A stretch of DNA of 64,000 bases from JAICKM01 sp038228295. Its GTDB lineage: Bacteria; Chloroflexota; Chloroflexia; QHBQ01; JAICKM01. The stretch spans positions 124,001-188,000 of the forward strand of contig JBBRPH010000001.1 of NCBI GenBank assembly GCA_038228295.1, read 5' to 3'. The notes under the pieces were generated by a model. That model saw only the letters and a program-made list of their open reading frames with translations. It was not told the DNA's origin and did not search any database. How positions within the stretch are numbered: position 1 is the first letter of the stretch; every line of letters begins with the position of its first letter. The position numbers and the translations under genes are program-made. Of the stretch, positions 26,270 through 34,092 are shown piece after piece.

Positions 26270-27634
26270 CTAATGTCGCGTCGGTACGGGCTGTAAGTCG
26301 GGATTGTCGCAGGCGTGTCGGCCGATCTTTGCCATGTCATACCAATCGCCGTTAATTCTCACCTTTACAACGTCGGCAGTGAAGTCGTTAGATGTACCAT
26401 TGTAGCTGCTGTTTTCGAGCAGCGAGGAACCGACCCCATAGGCAGCCACCGGCACCGCCAGATCCTCAAACTTGCGGATCTTTTCCGGGGTGAAGCCGCC
26501 GGTGACGACGATTTGCACATCACGACACCACTGCGCGGCGGGCGCGATCCACGCAGCGGGCAGATCCCAGGCGGTGTAGGCGTGATCGAGCGCTTCGCGC
26601 AGAATAAAGACTAAACGCGGGTTTACGCCCATATCCAACGCTCTATCGCCTAGCGGCGGCACACTGCGGTCGCGCAAGGTGCCGCCGGTGTCGGCGCGCA
26701 CGCCGGTCAGTTTGAACTTGCGTGCCTCCTCGGTCTGTCCGGCCTCGGTCAGGGCACGCCAACGGTCAAACAGCATCTGCATCACGCGCAGACTCGTGCC
26801 GACACAATCGTTCTCATAATCCACCAAGACAATACGCGGCACCTGCGGCGGGCGGGTGGCGGCGAAAGCCAGCGCCGTCTCGGCGGTGTCGCCCAAGAAA
26901 CAAGCGATAGCGGCATGGGCGATGGTGCCGCCGCCCGCGCCACCCCACCAGTCGCCTTGTGCGTCGGTAGAGATCGAGCCGCGATAGCCGCCCTGCGACT
27001 CCAAATTGTAGCGTTGTACGGCGATATGGTAGGCGTAGCCGTCGGCAGCCTGGATCTCGTGTGCATCAAAGCGCGCCGGGAAGAACAGCACGTCTTTACC
27101 GCCCGCCGCTTTAAGCGTATTGTAGACATTGGTGGCGATGCGGGAGCCGCGCGTGAGGGTGCCCAGCGTGGGTGTTTCAAGCAATGCGAAATCACGGTAG
27201 CGCCCGCGCACACGGATTACCGGCGCAACCTGGCGCGGGTCGCCGCTGTAAGGCGCGAGGTTGCCGTCCTGCACGGCCTGCACCTCTAGTTGGCCCCAGG
27301 TGGAGACGAACTGATTGTCGGCAGCGAAATAGCCGGTGCAGAGTTCGAGCATCGCCAGCGCCTTGTCCACGCCGACCACGATAGAGTAGGGCGCACGGCG
27401 GGTGAACCACTGCATCTCGACTTCGATGTTGCCGATGTCCACATTCGCTAGGTCCACGCCGAGGTCGCGCAGGTCGGGATGCTGCCCGCCAAAGCGGTAG
27501 CCTTGCGCGGCCAGATCGGTCAGCACGCGCACAATGTTGTCGAAATACTTGTCTGAATACCAGCCGCGCTGCATTCGATCCACATCCAGTTTGAACACAT
27601 CGGCGGGAATGCGCTTGCCGTCAAATAGGCTCAT
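26270..27634 (-). CDS. pncB: Nicotinate phosphoribosyltransferase
   Basis: 454 residues. Converts nicotinate and PRPP to nicotinate mononucleotide in NAD salvage. Opening FKLDVDRMQRGWYSDKYFDN is typical of the form found in Chloroflexota; substrate-site features include TRRAPYSIV, ETPTLGTLTRGSRIATNVYN, FPARFDAHEIQAADGYAYH and VTGGFTPEKIRKFEDL. Lies 23 nt past the next gene on the same strand but transcribed first, so the oxidoreductase may be co-transcribed. Confidence 0.92.
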   Translation of the reverse strand: MSLFDGKRIPADVFKLDVDRMQRGWYSDKYFDNIVRVLTDLAAQGYRFGGQHPDLRDLGVDLANVDIGNIEVEMQWFTRRAPYSIVVGVDKALAMLELCTGYFAADNQFVSTWGQLEVQAVQDGNLAPYSGDPRQVAPVIRVRGRYRDFALLETPTLGTLTRGSRIATNVYNTLKAAGGKDVLFFPARFDAHEIQAADGYAYHIAVQRYNLESQGGYRGSISTDAQGDWWGGAGGGTIAHAAIACFLGDTAETALAFAATRPPQVPRIVLVDYENDCVGTSLRVMQMLFDRWRALTEAGQTEEARKFKLTGVRADTGGTLRDRSVPPLGDRALDMGVNPRLVFILREALDHAYTAWDLPAAWIAPAAQWCRDVQIVVTGGFTPEKIRKFEDLAVPVAAYGVGSSLLENSSYNGTSNDFTADVVKVRINGDWYDMAKIGRHACDNPDLQPVPTRH

Positions 27635-27801
27635 ACGATACTGTCCTCTCTAGGGGGTTGTTGGGGTGTAGGGTAGCACACCCATAGGGTACCTGTCAAA
27701 CGGCAACCGGGCTGCCCTGCGAAGCCGTAAGTGACCCAAAAGATAGGCAGAGCGGCAGGGCTTTCTGTCAGGTCTTTATGCTTTTCTTATACTGCGCCCT
27801 C

Positions 27802-27830
27802 TTGACAGCCGCAGGAGTTGGTTGTACTAT
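27802..27830 (+). promoter_or_regulatory. Promoter TTGACA-17-TACTAT for the ABC-2 operon
   Basis: Consensus -35 at 27802-27807 and TACTAT at 27825-27830. The ATG follows 36 nt later with AGGAGGT in between. Confidence 0.8.
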
Positions 27831-27866
27831 TGTGTTATATTATTGCGACAATCAGGAGGTAATGAG

Positions 27867-28802
27867 ATGGCAACGCAAGCGGCCATTGCCGCACAAGGGT
27901 TGGGCAAGCTGTTTGATGGGCGGCCTGCTGTTGAGGATGTAGATCTGGCGATTGCCCCCGGTGAAGTATTCGGCTTTCTGGGGCCCAATGGCGCGGGCAA
28001 GACGACCACAATGCGCATGTTGGCGGCGCTGATTGCCCCCAGCAGCGGCGAAGCCTGGATTGATGGGCTGGCCGTGGGCGAGGACGACGACGCGATCCGT
28101 CGCCGGGTCGGGCTACTAACCGAAAGCCCCGGCCTCTACGAAAGTCTGAGCGCAGAGGCCAATCTGCGCTTCTTTGGGCGCCTCTACGGCTTGAGCGATG
28201 CCACGCTAAGTACGGCGCTGGAACGTTACTTGCGGCGCTTTGACCTATGGGAACGCCGCGCCGATCGCGTGGGCGGCTTCTCTAAAGGGATGAAGCAGAA
28301 GGTCGCCTTGATCCGGGCGCTCTTGCACCGACCCGCCGTGGTCTTTCTGGATGAGCCGACCGCCGGGCTGGACCCGGAGAGCGCACAGGTAGTCCACGAG
28401 TTCATCCGCGAGATCCAGAGTGAGGGGCGAACGATCTTCCTCTGCACACACAACCTAGACGAGGCCGAGCGGTTATGTGATCGCGTAGCAATCTTCCGCC
28501 GCCGCATCATCCGTCTAGGCAGCCCCACCGAATTGCGCCGTAGCCTGTTTGCGCGGCAAATGGAAGTGATTGTGGCCGACCCGACCCAGGTCGCACACCT
28601 AGCAACGGTCGCCGGCGCGGTGCCCGGCTGCATTGAGGCACGTGCCGACGGGCCGGGCCGCCTGATCGTCGGCCTGCCTGATCCCGACGCACAGACCCCC
28701 GCCCTGGTGGCGGCGCTGGTCGGGGCGGGAGCCGCCATTCGCCGCGTGGCCGAAGTGGAACATTCGCTGGAAAGTGCGTATCTGGAGTTAATACAACAAT
28801 GA
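27867..28802 (+). CDS. ABC transporter ATP-binding protein (ABC-2 / DrrA type)
   Basis: 311 residues. Walker A GPNGAGKTT (about 40), the altered signature FSKGMKQKVALIRAL that marks ABC-2 exporters, Walker B VVFLDEPTAGLDP, and switch CTHNLDEAERL. C-terminal extension of about 90 residues as in DrrA/CcmA-like ATPases. ATG at 27867 is chosen over the upstream frame start at 27822, which lies inside the promoter. Coupled by a 4-nt overlap to its permease. Confidence 0.95.
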   Translation: MATQAAIAAQGLGKLFDGRPAVEDVDLAIAPGEVFGFLGPNGAGKTTTMRMLAALIAPSSGEAWIDGLAVGEDDDAIRRRVGLLTESPGLYESLSAEANLRFFGRLYGLSDATLSTALERYLRRFDLWERRADRVGGFSKGMKQKVALIRALLHRPAVVFLDEPTAGLDPESAQVVHEFIREIQSEGRTIFLCTHNLDEAERLCDRVAIFRRRIIRLGSPTELRRSLFARQMEVIVADPTQVAHLATVAGAVPGCIEARADGPGRLIVGLPDPDAQTPALVAALVGAGAAIRRVAEVEHSLESAYLELIQQ

Positions 28803-29623
28803 ATCTCTCACTAAACCCCATTTGGATCTTGATGCAAAAGGAAGTAGCGACTAGTCTACGTTCACGCATGGCGCTGGCGACCCTAGTCATCACTACCCTA
28901 GTGTTCATCGGCATCCCTATCGGCCTGATTGTCGGGACCAACCTGCTGCCGGGCGCCGGCCTCACCAAAGGGCGCGGGATTGACGATACCACCTTGCAAT
29001 CGCTGCTGCTAGCCTACCCATCGCTGGCCGGATTGCCCAAAAACCAGGTCGTGCAGGGGCTGGTCGTCTCCGGAATGCAGCCGCTATTTCTGCTGATCCC
29101 GCTGCTGACGCCCCTGACGCTGGCAATCTACAGCATTATCGGTGAAAAGCAGACGCGCAGCCTAGAAGCTCTGCTAGCAACCCCTATCACTACACGCGAC
29201 CTGCTGCTGGGTAAGTGTCTAGCGGCGGCCCTGCCCGGCGTAATCTCGGCCTGGGTCAGCTACGGCCTGTTTCTGGTGGTCGCGGTGGCGCTGGTGCCTC
29301 GGGCGATCTTCACCCAGCTTCTGCTGCAACCGGCCTGGCTGCTAGCGATGCTATTGATCGTGCCCGCCGCCGCAGCGCTGGCCGTGCTGGTCGGCCTGAT
29401 CGTGTCGGCGCGGGCCAGCGACCCCCAGGCAGCCCAGCAAGTCGGCGGGCTGATCGTGCTGCCGGTGATCGGCTTGCTGCTGGGGCAAGTGACGGGCGTG
29501 GTCCGCCTGAGCGTCCCGATCACCCTACTCGCTGCGGCAGTTGTGCTCGCGCTCGATACGGGCCTGCTAACCGTGGCCGTGCGTCTGTTCGGCCGCGAAA
29601 CGATTCTCACCCGCTGGAAGTGA
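28799..29623 (+). CDS. ABC-2 type permease
   Basis: 274 residues, six helices. Opens IWILMQKEVATSLRSRMALA and has the ABC-2 core EKQTRSLEALLATPITTRDLLLGK. Partner of the ATPase above; substrate unknown. Its last 17 nt overlap the convergent glycosidase gene. Confidence 0.92.
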   Translation: MNLSLNPIWILMQKEVATSLRSRMALATLVITTLVFIGIPIGLIVGTNLLPGAGLTKGRGIDDTTLQSLLLAYPSLAGLPKNQVVQGLVVSGMQPLFLLIPLLTPLTLAIYSIIGEKQTRSLEALLATPITTRDLLLGKCLAAALPGVISAWVSYGLFLVVAVALVPRAIFTQLLLQPAWLLAMLLIVPAAAALAVLVGLIVSARASDPQAAQQVGGLIVLPVIGLLLGQVTGVVRLSVPITLLAAAVVLALDTGLLTVAVRLFGRETILTRWK

Positions 29624-30773
29624 CCAATTCGGCCAATCCGCTCTCCGCCCTGCCAAGTCCGCTCTCCGCTAACGCTACAGCCAGTGGCGCGTAGAGCGGG
29701 CGGTCACCGCCGGCGGTGGGGTAGCCGAACAACCCGGTGGGGCAATGTCGCTCGTCATCCCAGCCGGGGTAATCTACTACCGGGTAGAGGCAGATACCGT
29801 GCAGCGGCACCCCGGCGGCGCGGGCGGCCAACGCTTCGTCGGCCACATAGCGTAACCACGGCGCGCGGTCGTCACCCTCGGCCCCAGTCTCGGCAATAAA
29901 CAGCGGGCGACCATAGCGACCGGCAACGCCGGCTAACATTTCGCGTAACGGGCGGTAACGGGGATCAGCGCGGGTTAGGCGTGGCCCATTCAACACCCAC
30001 TGATTGTCCGCATAGTAATTGACCCCGATAATGTCCAGGTACTTCGGGGCGCCGCCCAGGTCCGGTCGGTCAGCACCCACCAGCATATCCCAACTATGAA
30101 ACTGGCCCAAGCGATGGTTTTCGGCGCTTTCGGCTTCGTAGGGTCGGTCAGGATCGCTGACAATGTGGATAATAGGATCGACATGGACAATGCGTGCGCG
30201 AGGACTCACGGCCCAGACGGCATCAGTAGCAGCGATGGCCGCGCGCACCAGCCGGACCTTCAACTCCATGCCCCGCGCATTCTGAAACGGGTTCAGATAA
30301 GCCACATCGCCCGCCGCCCAAGCCACGAAAGAGATTTCGTTCACCGGCGCTAGAAACGGCACTGCGGCACTCTCCGCCGCCAGCACGCGAGCAAACGCCT
30401 CGGCAAAGCGGGCGAAGCGATCCGCAAAGGCGGGCGTAAACAGGTCCAAATCGTCCGGCCAGCCATAATGCCACAGATCCCAGATCACGGTAATACCGGC
30501 CGCCCGTGCGGCGCGGATCATCGGCAGCGCGCTGCTCCAATCGTAGTGGCCTGGCGTGCGCTCGATCAGATGCCAGCGGATGCCGTCACGTACCGTGCGA
30601 ATACCGTGCGCCGCCAGCCGACGGTAGTCCTGCGCGGCCCAGCGGTCATGCTCCGTCGCGGCGATCAAGTCCAGGCGCCGTCCATCGCGCCGACGGTGGG
30701 TCGAACACTCAAAGCCACCCAGTAGAAAACTGGGGAATAGTGGCGTGGCGGGCGCACGGTTAGCATTGGGCAT
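29607..30773 (-). CDS. Glycoside hydrolase, clan A TIM barrel (GH1/GH5-like)
   Basis: 388 residues. TIM barrel with probable acid/base Glu in LAPVNEISF (about 150) and nucleophile Glu in PLFIAETGAEGD (about 295). Other barrel marks are TVRDGIRWHLIERTPGHYDW and YLDIIGVNYYADNQW. It likely cleaves a beta-glycoside; the precise family cannot be set by eye. ATG at 30773 has AGAGGAGAA 6 nt upstream. The tail SGLGRAESGLAELVTSSG is encoded by a 7-nt repeat (29635-29676) and the gene ends inside the ABC permease gene. Confidence 0.82.
   Translation of the reverse strand: MPNANRAPATPLFPSFLLGGFECSTHRRRDGRRLDLIAATEHDRWAAQDYRRLAAHGIRTVRDGIRWHLIERTPGHYDWSSALPMIRAARAAGITVIWDLWHYGWPDDLDLFTPAFADRFARFAEAFARVLAAESAAVPFLAPVNEISFVAWAAGDVAYLNPFQNARGMELKVRLVRAAIAATDAVWAVSPRARIVHVDPIIHIVSDPDRPYEAESAENHRLGQFHSWDMLVGADRPDLGGAPKYLDIIGVNYYADNQWVLNGPRLTRADPRYRPLREMLAGVAGRYGRPLFIAETGAEGDDRAPWLRYVADEALAARAAGVPLHGICLYPVVDYPGWDDERHCPTGLFGYPTAGGDRPLYAPLAVALAESGLGRAESGLAELVTSSG
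29635..29676. repeat. 7-nt period repeat in a protein C-terminus, unit TCTCCGC
   Basis: AATCCGC, TCTCCGC, CCTGCCA, AGTCCGC, TCTCCGC, TAACGCT in register. It begins 12 nt past the ABC permease stop and encodes the last residues of the glycosidase. Confidence 0.75.
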
Positions 30774-30877
30774 AACTTCTCCTCTGCAAGGGGTAATGCA
30801 GCTAGCGATTAAACAGGACACAATCTATTTGCGCTTGGCTGAGGCTTGCAGCATCGCAGAAGATCTCGCAGCGACCG

Positions 30878-30912
30878 CTTGCTATAGAGCAAGGGGCGGG
30901 CCGCGGCCCGCA
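30878..30912. other. Two adjacent dyads in a divergent intergenic region
   Basis: CTTGCT-ATAG-AGCAAG (30878-30893) is followed by the self-complementary GCGGGCCGCGGCCCGC (30897-30912). They lie between the divergent glycosidase and aminotransferase genes and could be operators or an RNA hairpin. Apart from these, the promoter at 31012 and the repeat at 31067, the 323-nt gap 30774-31096 shows nothing. Confidence 0.4.
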
Positions 30913-31011
30913 TTATGTGCAACGTGACGCAGTGCAGGCTCTGTAGATTGTCGTGGCACAGCAAGCAGCGCCGGGGGCTGTAGCAGTGTAGTTTGCTACA
31001 CCGGCGCGAGG

Positions 31012-31040
31012 TTGAAGAACCCCGCCGTTTATGCTAATCT
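31012..31040 (+). promoter_or_regulatory. Promoter TTGAAG-17-TAATCT
   Basis: TTGAAG at 31012-31017 and TAATCT at 31035-31040, upstream of the class V aminotransferase gene. Confidence 0.5.
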
Positions 31041-31066
31041 GAACTGCACAGAAGCTAATGGATCAC

Positions 31067-31087
31067 CCGTTGTACGTTGCACGAAAG
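31067..31087. repeat. Short 7-nt period repeat (CCGTTGT / ACGTTGC)
   Basis: Three 7-mers CCGTTGT, ACGTTGC, ACGAAAG just before the ATG at 31097. Its presence favours the downstream ATG as the true start. Confidence 0.4.
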
Positions 31088-31096
31088 GCCAGTCCT

Positions 31097-32299
31097 ATGC
31101 TCCCCACCACGCCCACTCCCGCCCTGACCACCGATCCAACCCGTTGGCCCGCGCATGACGATCTGTTGCGCTACCGGGCCGATTTTCCCATCTTTGAGCA
31201 GACCAACTATCTGAATTCTTGTTCACTGGGCGCACTATCGGTGCGCACAATGGCCGGCATCAACGAATATATGCGGCTATGGGGCAGTATGGGCGCGTCG
31301 GCCTGGTACGAACTGTGGATGGGCAAATTGGCCGAACTACGCCGCCAAATTGGGGCGCTGATCAACGCCGGGGAGGATGAGATCGCCATCGGACCCTCAA
31401 TCTCGGCCGCGATTTCGGTGATCAGCTCGTGCCTGGATTACAGCAAGCGCCATAAAATCGTGACCACCGACCTGGATTTCCCCACCGTCGGCCACCAGTG
31501 GCTCGCCAAAGCGGGGCAGGGCGTGGAAGTCGTCTTTGTGCCGGCGCGCGACCGGGTGAGCGTGGACCTGGCGGCGTTTGAGGCCGCCATTGACGAGCAG
31601 ACCGCGCTCGTCGTCACTTCACACGTCTTTTTCACCAGCGGCTATGTGCAAGACATCAAAGCCATCGCCGAGATCGCGCACCGTAAAGGCGCACTGGTGG
31701 TGATTGACGCCTACCAGGGCACCGGCCAGATCCCGACCGATGTGCAAGACGCGGGAGTGGACTTTCTGTTGTCGGGCGGCCTCAAATGGCTACTAGGCGG
31801 CACCGGCATCGTCTTCACTTATGCCCGCCGCGATCTGCTACCGACCTTGCACCCGACCATCCCCGGCTGGTTTGGTGTCAAGAATATGTTCGGCTTCGAC
31901 ATCCACGACGTGACCCCCGCCGCTAGCGCGCAACGGCTGGAGCAGGGCACGCACTCGATCTCCGCCGTCTACGCGCTGCTGGGTGGATTGTCCTATATCC
32001 ACGAGATCGGCCCGCAACGGCTGCGCGAACGCACCCAGCACCTGACCGAAGACCTCATCGCGCGCGCCCTAGCTGCGGGTTTCACCCCGCGTGTAGCCCC
32101 CGATCCGAGCCGGCGCTCCGGTATCGTGCTGCTGAACATGGACGACCCGGCCCCCGTCGTCGCCGCGCTGGCCGCCGCCGGCACCATCGTAGACAAACGG
32201 CCCGGCGCAGTGCGCGTCTCGCCTTACTTCTACAACCAGATCGCCGAAAACCAAGTGATCATTGATACGATGGTGCGCATTCGGGATGGACGCGGCTAA
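31097..32299 (+). CDS. Class V aminotransferase-family PLP enzyme
   Basis: 400 residues. Fold type I, class V: NYLNSCSLGALSVRTMAGIN near the start, FFTSGYVQDIKAIAEIAHRK and VIDAYQGTGQIPTD with the cofactor Asp, and the PLP lysine in LLSGGLKWLLGGTGIVF (about residue 230). Related to kynureninase, cysteine desulfurase-like and isopenicillin-epimerase groups; substrate cannot be assigned. ATG at 31097 has GAAAGG 9 nt upstream. The earlier ATG at 31058 would add 13 residues encoded partly by a 7-nt repeat. Confidence 0.85.
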   Translation: MLPTTPTPALTTDPTRWPAHDDLLRYRADFPIFEQTNYLNSCSLGALSVRTMAGINEYMRLWGSMGASAWYELWMGKLAELRRQIGALINAGEDEIAIGPSISAAISVISSCLDYSKRHKIVTTDLDFPTVGHQWLAKAGQGVEVVFVPARDRVSVDLAAFEAAIDEQTALVVTSHVFFTSGYVQDIKAIAEIAHRKGALVVIDAYQGTGQIPTDVQDAGVDFLLSGGLKWLLGGTGIVFTYARRDLLPTLHPTIPGWFGVKNMFGFDIHDVTPAASAQRLEQGTHSISAVYALLGGLSYIHEIGPQRLRERTQHLTEDLIARALAAGFTPRVAPDPSRRSGIVLLNMDDPAPVVAALAAAGTIVDKRPGAVRVSPYFYNQIAENQVIIDTMVRIRDGRG

Positions 32300-32344
32300 G
32301 GGTCCGCCCCGCACGTAAACAGGAGCGTTACAAGGAAGCGACCG

Positions 32345-34060
32345 ATGGCCTGGGCACCCACCTGTGAGCAAACACAAGCACAGAGCGAGTTGCGCTTCCA
32401 GTTGCTGCGCCTGACGCTGATCGGCACGGCGGTGGCGGCATTGGGGTGGCTACTAGGAGTGGCCGGGGGTCTCCTGCACAGCCCCACGGCGCCGTGGGAC
32501 GGCATCGCCGTGCTGACGCTGTGTGGCGGCTGCGCCTGGCTGATGCGGCGCGGCCAGTGGGGGCTGAGCCTGGCAGCGAGTTTCTATCTGGCGGGCATCA
32601 CCCAGCCGGTGTGCCTGGCCGGGCAAGCGCTGGGCGTTGCCAGCCCGGTCAACGCGGCGTTCACGCTGGGCCTTGTACTCTGTGGGCTACTGATCGGCGG
32701 CTGGTTTCTGAGCAGTTGGACGCTGGGCTATTGTGCCTGGATGGGCGCGCTGGCCTGGGGCGAATTGCACGGCGCGTGGGGGCCGCCGGACGCGATCCAT
32801 GATCCGGTGCAAATGCTGCGGCTGCTGATCGGATGGTGGGGGCTGCTGATCGCCACCGGCGGAGCCGTGTGGCTGTTCGCGCGCAACCTGGAACGATCCG
32901 CTACTGTGGCCCAAGGCCAAACCGCAGCCCTGGCGGGCACACTAAACGCCATGACCACGGAGACGGATCTGGACCAATTGATGGGCCGCGTGATCGGCAT
33001 CGTAGCGCAGCAACTCGGCGGCAAATGGGCCACCCTCTGGCTACACGATCCACCGGCCGATACGATGGCCGTGCATCTCACCTTTGGTGAAGGGCGCATC
33101 TACCATCCAGCCGAGTTGCCGACGCCCGCTGCGCGCGGCGCCGTACCGGCCGTCGAGTTGCCGATCTGGGGTGAGGTGGCCGGCACCCGCCGCCCACTGG
33201 TGATCACCGACATCGCCGGCGATCCGCGTATCAAGTTCAAGGCGGCCGCGCTGGCCGAAGGCTTGAAGACGGTGCTGTACCTGCCGTTGCTGTTGGGTGA
33301 AAGCGCGATTGGGATGTTGACCGTCAACAGTCAGGAGCGGAGACGCTACAGCCGGGCCGATCTGGACCTCGCCCAGGCACTGGTGCAGCAATTGACCCTG
33401 GCGATCCAACTAGCCCGCCTGGGGCAAAGCGCCCGCGATGCGGCGGTGCTGGATGAGCGCAACCGGCTGGCTCGTGAAATCCATGACACGCTGGCGCAGG
33501 GCTTCACCGGCATCGTCGTGCAACTGGAAGCGGCGGAAGATATACTGGGCGACAACCCGACCGCCGCGCGCGCACACCTGGATCGCGCCCGCCTGCTGGC
33601 GCGATCCAGCTTGACCGAAGCGCGCCGCTCGGTGCAGGCGTTGCGGCCCCAAGCGCTCGAAAGCGAGGATTTGGTTCACGCGCTGGCCCGCGCCGCCGAC
33701 AATCTGACCGCCGGCACCCCGACGCACGCCGAAGTGCATATCTACGGCCCGCCCCGCCCCTTACCGCCGGATACCGAAAGCGCGCTGCTGCGGATCGGAC
33801 AGGAAGCCTTAACGAATGCTTTACGCTATGCCGCCGCCGCGCACATCCGCTTGGGCCTGACCTTCCACCCCGCCGGCGTAGCACTGCAAGTGGAAGACGA
33901 CGGGCAGGGCTTCGACCCGCGCGCCTGCACTCGCACTCCCGGCTTCGGCCTGATCGGGATGCGCGAACGCGCCGCACGCCTCGGCGGCACCCTGACCGTC
34001 ACCAGCCGCCCCGGCGCGGGCACCACGATCCTCGCCGAGATGCCGACACGTGAAGTGTGA
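32345..34060 (+). CDS. GAF-domain sensor histidine kinase, NarL/HisKA_3 type
   Basis: 571 residues. Five or so membrane helices in residues 20-180, a GAF domain (TETDLDQLMGRVIGIVAQQL to about 345), the HisKA_3 box with the phospho-His in LAREIHDTLAQGF (about 380), and an HATPase_c domain with GQEALTNALRYA, VEDDGQGFDP and GFGLIGMRERAARLGG. Should pair with a LuxR/NarL-type response regulator; none is adjacent. Stop codon lies in a 7-nt repeat (34044-34092), so the last residues TREV are repeat-derived. Confidence 0.92.
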   Translation: MAWAPTCEQTQAQSELRFQLLRLTLIGTAVAALGWLLGVAGGLLHSPTAPWDGIAVLTLCGGCAWLMRRGQWGLSLAASFYLAGITQPVCLAGQALGVASPVNAAFTLGLVLCGLLIGGWFLSSWTLGYCAWMGALAWGELHGAWGPPDAIHDPVQMLRLLIGWWGLLIATGGAVWLFARNLERSATVAQGQTAALAGTLNAMTTETDLDQLMGRVIGIVAQQLGGKWATLWLHDPPADTMAVHLTFGEGRIYHPAELPTPAARGAVPAVELPIWGEVAGTRRPLVITDIAGDPRIKFKAAALAEGLKTVLYLPLLLGESAIGMLTVNSQERRRYSRADLDLAQALVQQLTLAIQLARLGQSARDAAVLDERNRLAREIHDTLAQGFTGIVVQLEAAEDILGDNPTAARAHLDRARLLARSSLTEARRSVQALRPQALESEDLVHALARAADNLTAGTPTHAEVHIYGPPRPLPPDTESALLRIGQEALTNALRYAAAAHIRLGLTFHPAGVALQVEDDGQGFDPRACTRTPGFGLIGMRERAARLGGTLTVTSRPGAGTTILAEMPTREV

Positions 34061-34092
34061 CACATAATCCGTAATCACGCTTCACGTGTCAC
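34044..34092. repeat. 7-nt period element holding the stop codons of two convergent kinases
   Basis: Seven 7-mers such as TGACACA, TAATCCG, GCTTCAC, GTGTCAC. The outer parts are inverted: GACACGTGAAG (34045-34055) and CTTCACGTGTC (34080-34090) are an 11-bp perfect stem. The stop codons at 34058-34060 (+) and 34089-34091 (-) are both inside. It may serve as a two-way terminator. Confidence 0.8.
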
